Part shown: piece after piece, positions 26,205-34,334 of the stretch
Layout of the letters: every line of letters starts with the position of its first letter
How positions within the stretch are numbered: position 1 is the first letter of the stretch
Source: a virus
DNA length: 36,460 nucleotides
IMG/VR virus record: IMGVR_UViG_3300047546_001245
Span: 1 to 36,460 of that record
Strand: one strand, 5' to 3'
Translations under genes and position numbers: made by a program
The notes under the pieces: model-generated
Told to the model about the DNA's origin: nothing
Databases searched by the model: none
What the model saw: the letters and a program-made list of their open reading frames with translations, nothing else

Positions 26205-26972
26205 ATGAAACTACTTAAGTTCTCCACTGGTAATGCCAAGCTGGGCAAGCGTCTAATCTTTAACTTGCCCGCTGGCTACTCTTGTCCTAACGCTGGTGTA
26301 TGCAAGACATTTGCAGATCGCACCACAGGAGCAATCACTGACTTGCCGCAGCTCAACGGTACAGATGCTGCGGAATTCCGTTGCTTTGCTGCAATGGCAG
26401 AGACCAGGCCAACAGTACGAGATGCACGTTGGCACAACTGGGATTTGCTGCGGGAAGTAATGTATGAAACCACTGATCAACTCGATGCACTCACTTCAAT
26501 TCTTGAACGATCACTTGCAGTTCAACCAGAGCTAGAGCTGTGTCGCATCCATGAGTCAGGCGACTTCTGGACTGAGATGTACATGAAGGCATGGGCTAAT
26601 GTTGCACGAAACAATCGCAACAGAAAGTTCTATGCCTACACCAAGTCTTTGGGAATGTGGTTGTCTTTGCACCAAGACTTGCCTGACAACCTGTACCTCA
26701 CAGCGTCATGGGGTGGTACGCTCGATTACCTGATTCCAAAACACACAGAGATCTTCCGTCGCATTGCTTACGTTGTGTATTCGGAAGAGCAAGCAGAACA
26801 CATGAAGCTGCCAATCGATCACGATGACAGCCACTGCTTAGGTGACAAGCCGTTCGCACTTCTGGTACATGGCTCCCAGAGGGCTGGCTCTGCCGCAAGC
26901 AAAGCCATATCTCAACGTAAGTCTCAAGGTAAATTTGTTGGTTACGGCAAATCAAACCAAATAAAAGATTAA
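26205..26972 (+). CDS. GP88-like phage protein
   Basis: This 255-residue protein matches my memory of the phage 'gene product 88' family. It begins KFSTGNAKLGKRLIFNLPAG (residues 5-24) and has paired cysteines in SCPNAGVCKTFADR (C27, C33) and FRCFAAMAE (C60). The block RIHESGDFWTEMYMKAWANV (about 118-137) precedes FYAYTKSLGMW. Conserved Cys and Asp/His residues suggest metal binding, but I know no proven function. Length fits a complete member. The leader holds a pseudoknot copy and the start follows CAACTGCACTCCA. Confidence 0.65.
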   Translation: MKLLKFSTGNAKLGKRLIFNLPAGYSCPNAGVCKTFADRTTGAITDLPQLNGTDAAEFRCFAAMAETRPTVRDARWHNWDLLREVMYETTDQLDALTSILERSLAVQPELELCRIHESGDFWTEMYMKAWANVARNNRNRKFYAYTKSLGMWLSLHQDLPDNLYLTASWGGTLDYLIPKHTEIFRRIAYVVYSEEQAEHMKLPIDHDDSHCLGDKPFALLVHGSQRAGSAASKAISQRKSQGKFVGYGKSNQIKD

Positions 26973-27022
26973 AGCACTTGCTATTAATAGAAAAGTAAGT
27001 ACCATCTGTAGGTCCTTTTACC

Positions 27023-27066
27023 TCCCCCTGACCCCCACTCGGGACCACCAGGGGGATACTTCTTTC
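27023..27066 (+). terminator. probable terminator hairpin
   Basis: TCCCCCTG (27023-27030) pairs perfectly with CAGGGGGA (27049-27056) around an 18-base loop that contains CCC/GGG. A pyrimidine-rich tail (TACTTCTTTC) follows. The tail is not a clean T-run, so termination efficiency is uncertain. Confidence 0.55.
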
Positions 27067-27083
27067 TTATAGGACTTTCTTTT

Positions 27084-27317
27084 ATGTCTTACATCATTGC
27101 TACTTGGAAAGACAACATGCCTTACGGTGTTACAGCCGATAAAGCATCCAATTCATTTCAATTAATTCCGCTAGTATCAGATGTAGCTCTTGGCCAGGTT
27201 TACTCCTCGCCATACCAATCAGGAGCTAAATCAATACTTAAGTGGATCAACGCAAATGACGCAGTCCTCTCCTGTGAAGAACTCCAAGTTTGCGATGAAG
27301 GACGATTCAGGAAATGA
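27084..27317 (+). CDS. small protein upstream of DNA polymerase
   Basis: This 77-residue protein (MSYIIATWKDNMPYGVTADK ...) is beta-like with a short helix (SGAKSILKWINANDAVLSCE). Its 3' end overlaps the polymerase start by 62 or 23 bp, depending on the polymerase start used. An AGGA lies 11 bases upstream of the ATG. Unknown function; possibly a polymerase partner, judged only from position. Confidence 0.65.
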   Translation: MSYIIATWKDNMPYGVTADKASNSFQLIPLVSDVALGQVYSSPYQSGAKSILKWINANDAVLSCEELQVCDEGRFRK

Positions 27318-29121
27318 ACACTGGTTTGTAGTTGACATTGAAACAGATAACCTCTATGACAATGTCACTACAATCCACTGTCTGGTCCTGCATGATATCC
27401 ACGGAAACAAAACTTTTACTTATGGGCCTGACCGCATTAATGACGGTCTTGAGCATATGGCTCGCGCTCATGTGCTCATTGGCCACAACATCATTTTTTA
27501 TGACGTTCCAGTGATCCAAAAGCTTTATCCGTTCTATACGTTTAAAGCTGCACGGATCATCGATACACTCATTTGCACTCGACTCATTTGGCCCAAGGAG
27601 GTACTCTATGATCTTGACACAGAACAATATCAGGAAGTTCCACCGAAGCTGCGTGGTTCGGCCTCGCTCAAAGCATGGGGTTATCGACTGGCTGATTACA
27701 AAATTGAATTTAAAGACTTTTCGGAATACTCAGAGGAGATGGCTGCTTACTGCAGACAAGACGTTAATGTTACCCTGCAACTTTTTAAACTCATCCAAAG
27801 TCAAAACTACCAGGAGTCAGCGCTCAGGCTTGAGCATGACTTTGCCTTGGCAATTAACAGACAAATTAGAACAGGTTTTCCTTTTGATGTTGATGCATGC
27901 CTTGATCTGGTGGATGGTCTCCGAGCAAAAGAGACAGAACTTGAAACACGCTTAAAACAAATCTTTCCACCTGTCGAACACAAAACAGTGTTTGTTCCAA
28001 GGGTCAATAATAAGAATCGTGGTTACGTCAAAGGCGTACCATTTGAAAAGATTCATGTGGAAGAGTTTAACCCTGGATCCAGGCAGCAAATTGCAGATCG
28101 TCTTAAACAAAAGTACGGATGGAAACCTGAGAAGTTAACAGCGAAAGGTAATCCAGTTCTCGATGATGAAGTAATTGAGAAGCTGCCGTATCCGGAAGCT
28201 AAACCATTGGCTGAATATATGTTAATTGAAAAACGTCTTGGTCAAATTGCTGATGGTAATAATGCTTGGCTCAAACTTGTAAACAATGAAACCGGATGCA
28301 TTCACGGTGACTTAATTACAAATGGCTGTATTACGGGACGTTGCGCACACCGAAACCCCAACATGGGGCAAGTGCCCGCAAGCTATTCGCCCTACGGAAA
28401 AGAATGCCGCAGTCTGTTCCATGCACCACACAACTGGACTTTAATTGGCGTTGATGCCAAGGCATTGGAACTTCGTTGCCTTGCTGGTTATCTTGCTTAT
28501 TGGGATGGTGGTGAATACGCATCCATAGTCACCAATGATGAAATTGATATTCATACATACAACCAAGAACGGTTTGGTGTAGCCACCAGGGACATCAGCA
28601 AGCGTTTGTTGTATGGGCTTTTGTATGGATGTGGTGCACTAAAGGCTGGAACGATTATTGATCCGAATGAAAAAGATGAATTTGTTCTGCGTAAAGCAGG
28701 AAAAAATGCAATCGATTCATTCATGAACAGCGTGCCAGCGTTGCGTAAACTCAAACAACAAATTGAATATACGATTCAAGAACGTAACTATCTCAAAGGA
28801 TTGGATGGACGTGCACTCTTCTGCAGGTCTGAGTTCAAAGGTTTGAATGTTTTATTGCAATCATCTGGTGCATTAATTATGAAACAAGTTGTCATTGAAT
28901 TACACAAGACAATGGAAGAACAGAATTATGTTTATGGAACTGATTGGCAACAAAATGCCATGATCCATGACGAAGTTCAGTTGTCTTGTCCGTCTCACAT
29001 GGTTGAGACAGTGAGACAAACTGCGTTGGCAGCGTTTCCTAAAGCACAGAAATTTTTTGGTTTCCAGTGTTTAATTGAGGGCGACGCCCACGTAGGATCA
29101 CGCTGGTCTGAAACCCATTAG
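27256..29121 (+). CDS. family A DNA polymerase, T7 type
   Basis: This replicative polymerase has 621 residues from ATG 27256; ATG 27295 is also possible and the TTG at 27190 is unlikely. The 3'-5' exonuclease motifs are VVDIETDNL (about 25-33), IGHNIIFYDVP and YCRQDVNV. The polymerase motifs are A, VDAKALELRCLAGYLAYWDG; B, RDISKRLLYGLLYGCG; and C, IHDEVQL. The Lys and Tyr of motif B are kept, and T7-like RCAHRNPNMGQVPA is present. No 5'-3' exonuclease domain is present, as in T7. Length and motif order suggest an intact enzyme. It would act with the SSB at 29688; no primase-helicase is seen in this window. Confidence 0.96.
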   Translation: MTQSSPVKNSKFAMKDDSGNEHWFVVDIETDNLYDNVTTIHCLVLHDIHGNKTFTYGPDRINDGLEHMARAHVLIGHNIIFYDVPVIQKLYPFYTFKAARIIDTLICTRLIWPKEVLYDLDTEQYQEVPPKLRGSASLKAWGYRLADYKIEFKDFSEYSEEMAAYCRQDVNVTLQLFKLIQSQNYQESALRLEHDFALAINRQIRTGFPFDVDACLDLVDGLRAKETELETRLKQIFPPVEHKTVFVPRVNNKNRGYVKGVPFEKIHVEEFNPGSRQQIADRLKQKYGWKPEKLTAKGNPVLDDEVIEKLPYPEAKPLAEYMLIEKRLGQIADGNNAWLKLVNNETGCIHGDLITNGCITGRCAHRNPNMGQVPASYSPYGKECRSLFHAPHNWTLIGVDAKALELRCLAGYLAYWDGGEYASIVTNDEIDIHTYNQERFGVATRDISKRLLYGLLYGCGALKAGTIIDPNEKDEFVLRKAGKNAIDSFMNSVPALRKLKQQIEYTIQERNYLKGLDGRALFCRSEFKGLNVLLQSSGALIMKQVVIELHKTMEEQNYVYGTDWQQNAMIHDEVQLSCPSHMVETVRQTALAAFPKAQKFFGFQCLIEGDAHVGSRWSETH

Positions 29122-29135
29122 ACATTCCTACTTCT

Positions 29136-29363
29136 ATGTCTGAACTTTCCCCCGCTACCATCGCCATAGTCGCAGCATTCCGCGAGCGTTACGCAGAGTG
29201 TTGGCGCCCTGGACCTTCACCCGACTACTGGCAGGAAGCATGCCTAGCTGCTGCCCTTACATCCTTGGCGGTCCGCATCAAGAACGCTCCTGAGATTCGC
29301 CAAGACGTGCTCGACATCGTGAACGAGCTGGAAGAGTTACCGCTTTACGAACTTGGAGAATAG
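29136..29363 (+). CDS. small helical protein
   Basis: This 75-residue protein (MSELSPATIAIVAAFRERYA) is helical with Trp/Pro turns (CWRPGPSPDYWQEACLAAAL) and an acidic end. It starts 14 bases after the polymerase stop and so is probably part of the replication unit. Higher G and C content than the next gene suggests separate acquisition. No family recognised. Confidence 0.65.
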   Translation: MSELSPATIAIVAAFRERYAECWRPGPSPDYWQEACLAAALTSLAVRIKNAPEIRQDVLDIVNELEELPLYELGE

Positions 29364-29387
29364 TAGTCACCTTCACTAATAAACACC

Positions 29388-29633
29388 ATGACAACTAAAC
29401 GCAAGCCAACTCTTAAACAATTGTTTACTGCCTGGAAAAAATATGAAAAGAAATCTGAAAAAATACGGCAAGAAAAATGGAGGCTTGAATCAATAGCAAA
29501 AGAAATTGGTTATAGCACTGAATTAATAAATGATGGTGAATATATTTATCGAATTACAATTACAAATTACTGCGGTTCTCCGTACAAAGTTGAACGTATT
29601 GCTAAGGCAGATGAATTAAACAATATTAAGTAA
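29388..29633 (+). CDS. small Lys-rich protein
   Basis: This 81-residue basic protein has a helix (FTAWKKYEKKSEKIRQEKWR, residues 13-32) and a beta-like C-terminal part (EYIYRITITNYCGSPYKVER). Strongly AT-rich codons with several TTA and ATA. It precedes the third pseudoknot. Unknown function; DNA contact is possible from charge. Confidence 0.65.
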   Translation: MTTKRKPTLKQLFTAWKKYEKKSEKIRQEKWRLESIAKEIGYSTELINDGEYIYRITITNYCGSPYKVERIAKADELNNIK

Positions 29634-29640
29634 TTGTTTT

Positions 29641-29667
29641 TGTCCTAGGCATGACATTAAACTGTCT
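29641..29667 (+). ncRNA. H-type pseudoknot leader, copy 3
   Basis: Stem 1 is TGTC (29641-29644) with GACA (29653-29656). Stem 2 is AGGCA (29647-29651) with TGTCT (29663-29667), five pairs including one G-T. Loop 3 is TTAAAC. The ATG of the SSB-like gene lies 20 bases downstream. Confidence 0.75.
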
Positions 29668-29687
29668 TTCACTACACTTCTGTACCC

Positions 29688-30491
29688 ATGAACTTTGTAA
29701 GTGTTTGCGCTCAAACCACCGAGACACCTCGGGAGGTTTACACCAGCGCTACTTCAACTGCAATGCGTTGTGCCCTATTGTTGCCGCCTGTTGGTAACAA
29801 AGCACCAACGCCTATTGAAATCAACATCTATGGCAAAAGTGCAGAGCGTTTCGCTCGGATCTCCAAGAACTCGCAAATCTTTATTCATGGCTCAAAGTTA
29901 CGTTTCGACCTTGACTCCAGAACGTATTCGCTCCATGGAGGAATTGTCGCAACGGTTGATGAAACGTTCCCTCTCTTTAACACAGTCATCCTCGGTGGTC
30001 GTTGCGTTAAAGACATCCACCGCGATGACGAACGTGCTTTTAAAACGACAGCCGATGGCTTGATGATCTGTAACCAAACGCTTTCAGTAAGCACTGGTAA
30101 AAACCAAGCAGATCTTTTTAACTTCTATGCCATCAACACAAATCAAGACAAATTAAACAACGCCGAACTGTTGGTGAACTTCACCCGCAAGGGTGTGGGA
30201 CTCACCATTAACGGTCGATTGATTACCGATGAATGGACTGATTCTCAAACTAAAGAGCGTAAGCACGCCACCAAGATTCAATTGGTAAGTATGACGCTGG
30301 CTCCCAAGGCATCGTTGCCTGGTAAAGAAGAGCGTCCCATTCAACCTCAAACAACAGTCAACGGCGAAAACAAAGTTGCATCGCTGTGGGGCGGTAAAAC
30401 TATTGATGACAACCCTTGGAATGACGGCGGCCTGCCCGATCTCCCTGGTCATTACGGCACCGCACCTGATCTTGAAAACGCACCTTTTTAA
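29688..30491 (+). CDS. ssb: tandem OB-fold single-stranded DNA-binding protein
   Basis: The 267-residue protein appears to contain two SSB-type OB folds. Domain 1 is residues 1-100. Domain 2 (about 101-205) has the classical order VILGGRCVKDI, ...CNQTLSVSTG, NNAELLVNFTRKG, LTINGRLITDEWTDSQTKER and IQLVSMTLAPKA. A flexible tail ends TAPDLENAPF, like the acidic ...PF tip by which SSBs recruit replication proteins. It would protect single-stranded DNA during synthesis by the nearby polymerase. The leader carries a pseudoknot; T4 gp32 provides a precedent of an SSB regulating its mRNA through a pseudoknot, but that parallel is inference. Confidence 0.8.
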   Translation: MNFVSVCAQTTETPREVYTSATSTAMRCALLLPPVGNKAPTPIEINIYGKSAERFARISKNSQIFIHGSKLRFDLDSRTYSLHGGIVATVDETFPLFNTVILGGRCVKDIHRDDERAFKTTADGLMICNQTLSVSTGKNQADLFNFYAINTNQDKLNNAELLVNFTRKGVGLTINGRLITDEWTDSQTKERKHATKIQLVSMTLAPKASLPGKEERPIQPQTTVNGENKVASLWGGKTIDDNPWNDGGLPDLPGHYGTAPDLENAPF

Positions 30492-30493
30492 TT

Positions 30494-30724
30494 ATGAATT
30501 CCAAGCTGGTATTTACTTATCAAGATGAAGATTCAAAGATTACTTATGAATCTTTAGGTGTGACTACGGATGAAGTAATGAATCAATTTGTTTGTTTTTT
30601 GCTTTCGATGGGTTATGCCAGAGAAAGTATTCATTCTGCAATGCAAGAAATTGTGGAAGAGCATGAAGATTACTTACAGAACAAGCCAGATTACAAACTG
30701 GAACTTGCTCTTGAATTAACCTGA
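30494..30724 (+). CDS. small acidic protein
   Basis: This 76-residue acidic helical protein (TYESLGVTTDEVMNQFVCFL, residues 17-36) ends in DYKLELALELT. It begins two bases after the SSB stop, so translation is coupled. No family recognised; a partner of the SSB-like protein is possible only by position. Confidence 0.65.
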   Translation: MNSKLVFTYQDEDSKITYESLGVTTDEVMNQFVCFLLSMGYARESIHSAMQEIVEEHEDYLQNKPDYKLELALELT

Positions 30725-30729
30725 GTGTT

Positions 30730-30756
30730 CGTCCTGGGATGACGTTAAAAGCATCC
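30730..30756 (+). ncRNA. H-type pseudoknot leader, copy 4
   Basis: Stem 1 is CGTC (30730-30733) with GACG (30741-30744). Stem 2 is GGAT (30737-30740) with ATCC (30753-30756), a completely different sequence from copy 1 that still pairs. Loop 3 begins TTAAA. It starts five bases after a stop codon and ends 22 bases before the next ATG. Confidence 0.7.
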
Positions 30757-30778
30757 GCCGTTCCATTACGAACTAACC

Positions 30779-31879
30779 ATGACAGCCACTCCGACTGACA
30801 TGATGAGTGACACTTGGATGGATGAAATCCAGGCTGAAACTCAATCCAAAACTTCAACGAAAACTATTACGACCATGACTGTGAAGAAAACTTCTGCCCT
30901 TGCTACCCGTGGTCTGGATTCCTTTAAACTTTTTCAAGACAAAAGGTTTGTCTCTGGATACCAGAATCTCGTCACAATTCAACCTCTTAACAAATCCAAG
31001 ACACGAGGTTGGTTCGTGCGGAAGTCAGACCTTGATGCTTGTGGATGGAACGCTACTGAAAGTGACTTTGCTAAAGGTTCAGTTATCTGGGACTACAAGC
31101 AAACTTTTGGTATGGCTCCCAATACTTCAGTGGAAGAAGGACTCAATTTCGTTGAGCCTCGCATTCAAATCCTTTTACGTTCTCCCCTCATGGTTGAGGA
31201 AACCACAGGGATGAGGCAAACGATTGGCACGTTTGATAACCCTGAAGTTAAGTCTTTGTTTGAAGCTGACAAGATTGCATCAGATCTTGCCAATAGCAAA
31301 GGCGAAATGTACAAGCGTAAGTACAGCGTGCGCACCAAATATCTGGTGTACGTGTTGACCCAGGAAAACAAGCGTGCTCATAAAATCCCAATGGTTCTTA
31401 CCTTGAAGGGATTGAATGGCACTGACATTTCTGAAAAAGTACGTATGTATGAAAAAGAAATGTCCAAGTGCTTGAGCAAAGCTTTGGATTCGGAAGTGCC
31501 TCTTGCTTTCAATGAAAAGTTCTACGCCACTACCGTTTTTGCTCCGGTACTTGCCAATGAAATGCGTGGAGCCAACAACGTTGAGATCTGCGCAATTGAA
31601 TCTTTTGACATTCCTGATTACAGCACCCAAGAAGAAGCGGTCGAATCACTGAATCGCATGTCGATTCCTGATGAAGATCGTGAATCAACCTGGAAGTACC
31701 AGGAAATGTTTAACGATTACATCAACGTTCATGCCAAGCAGGATGCTGAAAAGCTGAATGGTGCTTATGGCATTAAAGAAGGTGTTGAAATTCTGCCTGT
31801 GTCTCGCACCACAGATCCTGTGGATGTAAAAGCTCTTCCTGCTCGGGATCCTTTGACTGGAGAAGACGACTCACTTTGA
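30779..31879 (+). CDS. DUF5895-like protein
   Basis: This 366-residue protein resembles DUF5895, a family I associate with cyanobacteria and their phages. Supporting segments are KTRGWFVRKSDLDACGWNAT (about residues 74-93), NFVEPRIQILLRSPLMVEET, and KYSVRTKYLVYVLTQENKRA. The C-terminal third is acidic (NRMSIPDEDRESTWKYQEMF). There are no enzyme motifs. Its position after the SSB and its own pseudoknot leader suggest a role in replication, by association only. Its end overlaps the oppositely directed gene by 9 bp. Confidence 0.6.
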   Translation: MTATPTDMMSDTWMDEIQAETQSKTSTKTITTMTVKKTSALATRGLDSFKLFQDKRFVSGYQNLVTIQPLNKSKTRGWFVRKSDLDACGWNATESDFAKGSVIWDYKQTFGMAPNTSVEEGLNFVEPRIQILLRSPLMVEETTGMRQTIGTFDNPEVKSLFEADKIASDLANSKGEMYKRKYSVRTKYLVYVLTQENKRAHKIPMVLTLKGLNGTDISEKVRMYEKEMSKCLSKALDSEVPLAFNEKFYATTVFAPVLANEMRGANNVEICAIESFDIPDYSTQEEAVESLNRMSIPDEDRESTWKYQEMFNDYINVHAKQDAEKLNGAYGIKEGVEILPVSRTTDPVDVKALPARDPLTGEDDSL

Positions 31880-32128
31880 CGGAATGTCTGGGTTAGTCAG
31901 GTCATCTTGTTCAACTGCAACATTGTTAAAGATGAACATGTCTTGAACTAACCCACGAATCACACCTTGACGTTGAGTGGCGATCCTTGCTAAGAGGGTC
32001 GCCATTTCTTTCAACACACTTACCGAGTTACATTCTTCTATTGACCTTTTAATCTTTTCTTCCCAAAACTTATCCTCCATTGAAGGTTCGATTTGGAATT
32101 GATTAAGTGGAACGTACTTGATTTCCAT
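31871..32128 (-). CDS. small helical protein on the opposite strand
   Basis: This is an 85-residue protein, the only minus-strand gene right of 14 kb. It is mainly helical: MEDKFWEEKIKRSIEECNSV (about residues 17-36), then VLKEMATLLARIATQRQGVI and a polar end. I recall similar 'LLaRIATQRQgvIrGLv' proteins in cyanophages, without function. It is convergent with the DUF5895-like gene and overlaps its stop. Confidence 0.7.
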   Translation of the reverse strand: MEIKYVPLNQFQIEPSMEDKFWEEKIKRSIEECNSVSVLKEMATLLARIATQRQGVIRGLVQDMFIFNNVAVEQDDLTNPDIPSK

Positions 32129-32147
32129 GGGTACACCACTGGATAAT
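32118..32147 (+). promoter_or_regulatory. candidate promoter
   Basis: TTGATT (32118-32123) and GATAAT (32142-32147) are separated by 18 bp. It lies upstream of the plus-strand gene at 32206, after a change of coding direction where a new promoter is needed. Confidence 0.4.
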
Positions 32148-32205
32148 TAATTCTACTTCTATATAGAAAACTAATTTACAACTTTATGTTGTATTAAGGA
32201 TCACC

Positions 32206-32346
32206 ATGGAACCACTTACAAAAACAATGATCTTTGTCTTGGTTGGAGTCCCAGTAATTTTATTGGGATATGGTTTTAAACGCCTGTCCAATGCCAGAGC
32301 TTCTGCTAAGCTGGCACCATCAGAGGAAGATGAACTCTTCATTTGA
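32206..32346 (+). CDS. short membrane peptide
   Basis: This 46-residue protein has one hydrophobic segment (MIFVLVGVPVILLGYGF, residues 8-24) and a basic then acidic tail ending EEDELFI. The ATG has a clear AAGGA upstream, in contrast to most plus-strand genes. The positive residues (KRLSNAR) after the segment predict the C-terminus inside the cell. Function unknown. Confidence 0.65.
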   Translation: MEPLTKTMIFVLVGVPVILLGYGFKRLSNARASAKLAPSEEDELFI

Positions 32347-32376
32347 TTTCAAGTCAACTTCAATTCAAAACAAATC

Positions 32377-33330
32377 ATGTCAACGCAAACGCAGGCGTCG
32401 CTCAACACGGCGCAACAATCGATTTACTCACGTTCAAACATCCGGCGTGCGTTCCAGGACTTTGATGATACGGATGTCGCCGCAATTAATTTGCGAGATG
32501 ATTCTTGCATTGTGGTGTATCGCGATGGTTGTGAGCGTGTGTTCCCAAAGCAATTAATCAAAGATGCCTTTGTTGCTTACACGCATCGCCTTAAAGATTT
32601 CTTTTCTTACTTAGGACCTAACTACCGTGGCCCATCCATTTGGCACAACAACTCTTACGTCTTATTCAAAGGCTGGTGTTATCAACATGCTCTCGGGCAC
32701 TTGTCCTCCAATGCTCATCTGCAAGCGGCGTGGGCAGACAAGTTCATTCACCTCAATGAAGCTGAAAAACTTAAAGCTTTATTGCAATCGGATCAAACTG
32801 ATCTTGGTTATCTCGTTGCTCCAGATGGCTTTAGATATGTGCACTCGCCTGAGCTGGGTTCTTCTTTTGATGATGAGGAGAATGATACGGCTGATGTACA
32901 CAAAACTCCGGAGCCTACGCCGTATTGTTCCTGTGGTTCATTCCAAAGACAACTGAATAATCTTGCTGATTTCCAGCAGGAAATCGCTGGTTACAAACCC
33001 TGGTGTATTCATTTGACTTGGTTCAAGAAGTACAGGGATTTGTTATCAGAAAGAGCTCGTGTCCGTTCGGAATCTCGTGGTCAAGCACCTGAGAAATGTG
33101 TGGCATGGTGGTACGCACCGCCTTCTGATCACACAGGGGATGGACGTTTTGTGTTGCTGCATACCAAGTCAGGGGCTCAAGCTCCGTTGACTCATTGGAA
33201 ACTCTACAAACCAAGTGAGGTATTTACCAAAGACAATGCATGGGATCTATTTTTTAATATGATGGCTGCAGACTATGTCCCATTTCCTGGGACTGCACTA
33301 CCACAACTTTCATCTTTTGCTAAGAAATGA
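32377..33330 (+). CDS. SWIM-type zinc-finger protein
   Basis: This 317-residue protein contains the SWIM pattern CxC...CxH: C184 and C186 (PYCSCGSFQRQ), then C210 and H212 (KPWCIHLTWF). The N-terminal region has a helix followed by strands (IRRAFQDFDDTDVAAINLRD). The C-terminal part is Trp/Pro rich (CVAWWYAPPSDHTGDGRFVL). SWIM domains bind zinc and mediate DNA or protein contacts. No transposase catalytic core is attached. The last codons overlap the ATG of the next cassette gene (AAATGA). Confidence 0.65.
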   Translation: MSTQTQASLNTAQQSIYSRSNIRRAFQDFDDTDVAAINLRDDSCIVVYRDGCERVFPKQLIKDAFVAYTHRLKDFFSYLGPNYRGPSIWHNNSYVLFKGWCYQHALGHLSSNAHLQAAWADKFIHLNEAEKLKALLQSDQTDLGYLVAPDGFRYVHSPELGSSFDDEENDTADVHKTPEPTPYCSCGSFQRQLNNLADFQQEIAGYKPWCIHLTWFKKYRDLLSERARVRSESRGQAPEKCVAWWYAPPSDHTGDGRFVLLHTKSGAQAPLTHWKLYKPSEVFTKDNAWDLFFNMMAADYVPFPGTALPQLSSFAKK

Positions 33331-33728
33331 CTAATCAACAACAACACCCCATTGCCCCACCGCCGGAGCTGGTTGAAAAGTGGGCAAATGATTCGGTTCC
33401 CATGAGGGCCAATGCAACAGCCCGAGACTGGGAGATTGTTTTTGCCACCCGAGCCGCTCAATGGGGCGCCGACCAGGAGCTGGAGGCGTGCTGTAAGTGG
33501 CTACGCGAAGCCAAAAATCATGGTCTTGGTTATGAGTACGGGCAGGAGCTTGCCGACAGGTATCGCGCCGCCCGCCGCCCATCTCCTAAGCCACCAAGCG
33601 CTGTTGCGCAAGCAAAAGCATTGATTGAGCGCCACGAGGATGGTTGGTGCCCAAGCGACGCTGAATGGCACGTTATCCAAGAGGGACTGGCCGAAGGACT
33701 CTGTGCACTGGAGCAACTCGATGACTAA
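33327..33728 (+). CDS. cassette family protein 5, distant copy
   Basis: This 133-residue member of the DQELEAC family lies 10 kb from the main cluster. It starts TNQQQHPIAPPPELVEKW, has QWGADQELEACCKWLREA (about residues 45-62), a shortened linker (RRPSPKPPSAVAQAKAL) and the end LCALEQLDD. It is richer in G and C than its neighbours. The same ATGACTAA junction joins it to the following gene. Function unknown. Confidence 0.75.
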   Translation: MTNQQQHPIAPPPELVEKWANDSVPMRANATARDWEIVFATRAAQWGADQELEACCKWLREAKNHGLGYEYGQELADRYRAARRPSPKPPSAVAQAKALIERHEDGWCPSDAEWHVIQEGLAEGLCALEQLDD

Positions 33729-33924
33729 CTCTTTTCTTTCATCAGAATCTTATTGGATGGGTCCAGGTGTTATCTGTCCTAAACATGGAACACATCCACA
33801 TACTATTGTAAGTACCATTAAAGGTCATGAAGGACATTGGTGTATGATTTGCGCCCTTGAAGCGCTTGGAAATCCATTACCAACAATCACACAAGAAGAG
33901 TATTTAAAACAAAACAATGACTGA
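33721..33924 (+). CDS. small zinc-binding-like protein
   Basis: This is a 67-residue product from ATG 33721 inside the last codons of the cassette gene. Cys/His spacing is suggestive of a metal site: GVICPKHGTHPHTIVS (residues 13-28) and HWCMICALEALG. With a CxxH pair and a CxxC pair it could hold one zinc ion. It ends QNND with the next ATG overlapping by 8 bp. No family recognised. Confidence 0.65.
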   Translation: MTNSFLSSESYWMGPGVICPKHGTHPHTIVSTIKGHEGHWCMICALEALGNPLPTITQEEYLKQNND

Positions 33925-34168
33925 CCTTTGGCCATCGCCGCCAAGCTGGAGAGTGCCAATGACTTATGACATCCTTGAATACGCCCGTCAACTTGCAACC
34001 CAACCACGCATGGCCAACAACACACGTTATGAACTTGAGCTTCCAGAAGATATCCATTGGGAGCTTGTAAAACTAGCTGCAGACCTTAGGATGCATCATG
34101 AAGATTACGCACAAAACATTCTAATTGGTCATGTTGAACAACAACTGGATCGAAAAGCTAACGATTGA
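33917..34168 (+). CDS. small protein, possible ribbon-helix-helix
   Basis: This 83-residue protein starts at ATG 33917 within the previous gene's last codons. The C-terminal half, NTRYELELPEDIHWELVKLA then a second helix (HHEDYAQNILIGHVEQQLDR), has the strand-helix-helix order of ribbon-helix-helix repressors. The first part is Pro-rich. The fold is a guess from pattern only. Confidence 0.6.
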   Translation: MTDLWPSPPSWRVPMTYDILEYARQLATQPRMANNTRYELELPEDIHWELVKLAADLRMHHEDYAQNILIGHVEQQLDRKAND

Positions 34169-34193
34169 ATGTATTGATGAAGAAGGTGGTGGC

Positions 34194-34334
34194 ATGACCA
34201 TTCAAATCGAATGGGATGAAACCGATCCTGATCTTCAATACTGGAATGACCTTGGCACAAAAGGTCAAGAACGTTTTATTATTGATGCGTTGACTCAAGC
34301 CCTTGAACCTTACCGCAATTCTGATGGCATTTGA
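34194..34334 (+). CDS. short acidic protein
   Basis: A 46-residue product from ATG 34194, which has AAGGTGG upstream. Earlier in-frame starts lack such a site. It is acidic with WDETDPDLQYWNDLGTKGQE and a helical end. The 3' end overlaps the next start by 11 bp. Unknown function. Confidence 0.5.
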   Translation: MTIQIEWDETDPDLQYWNDLGTKGQERFIIDALTQALEPYRNSDGI

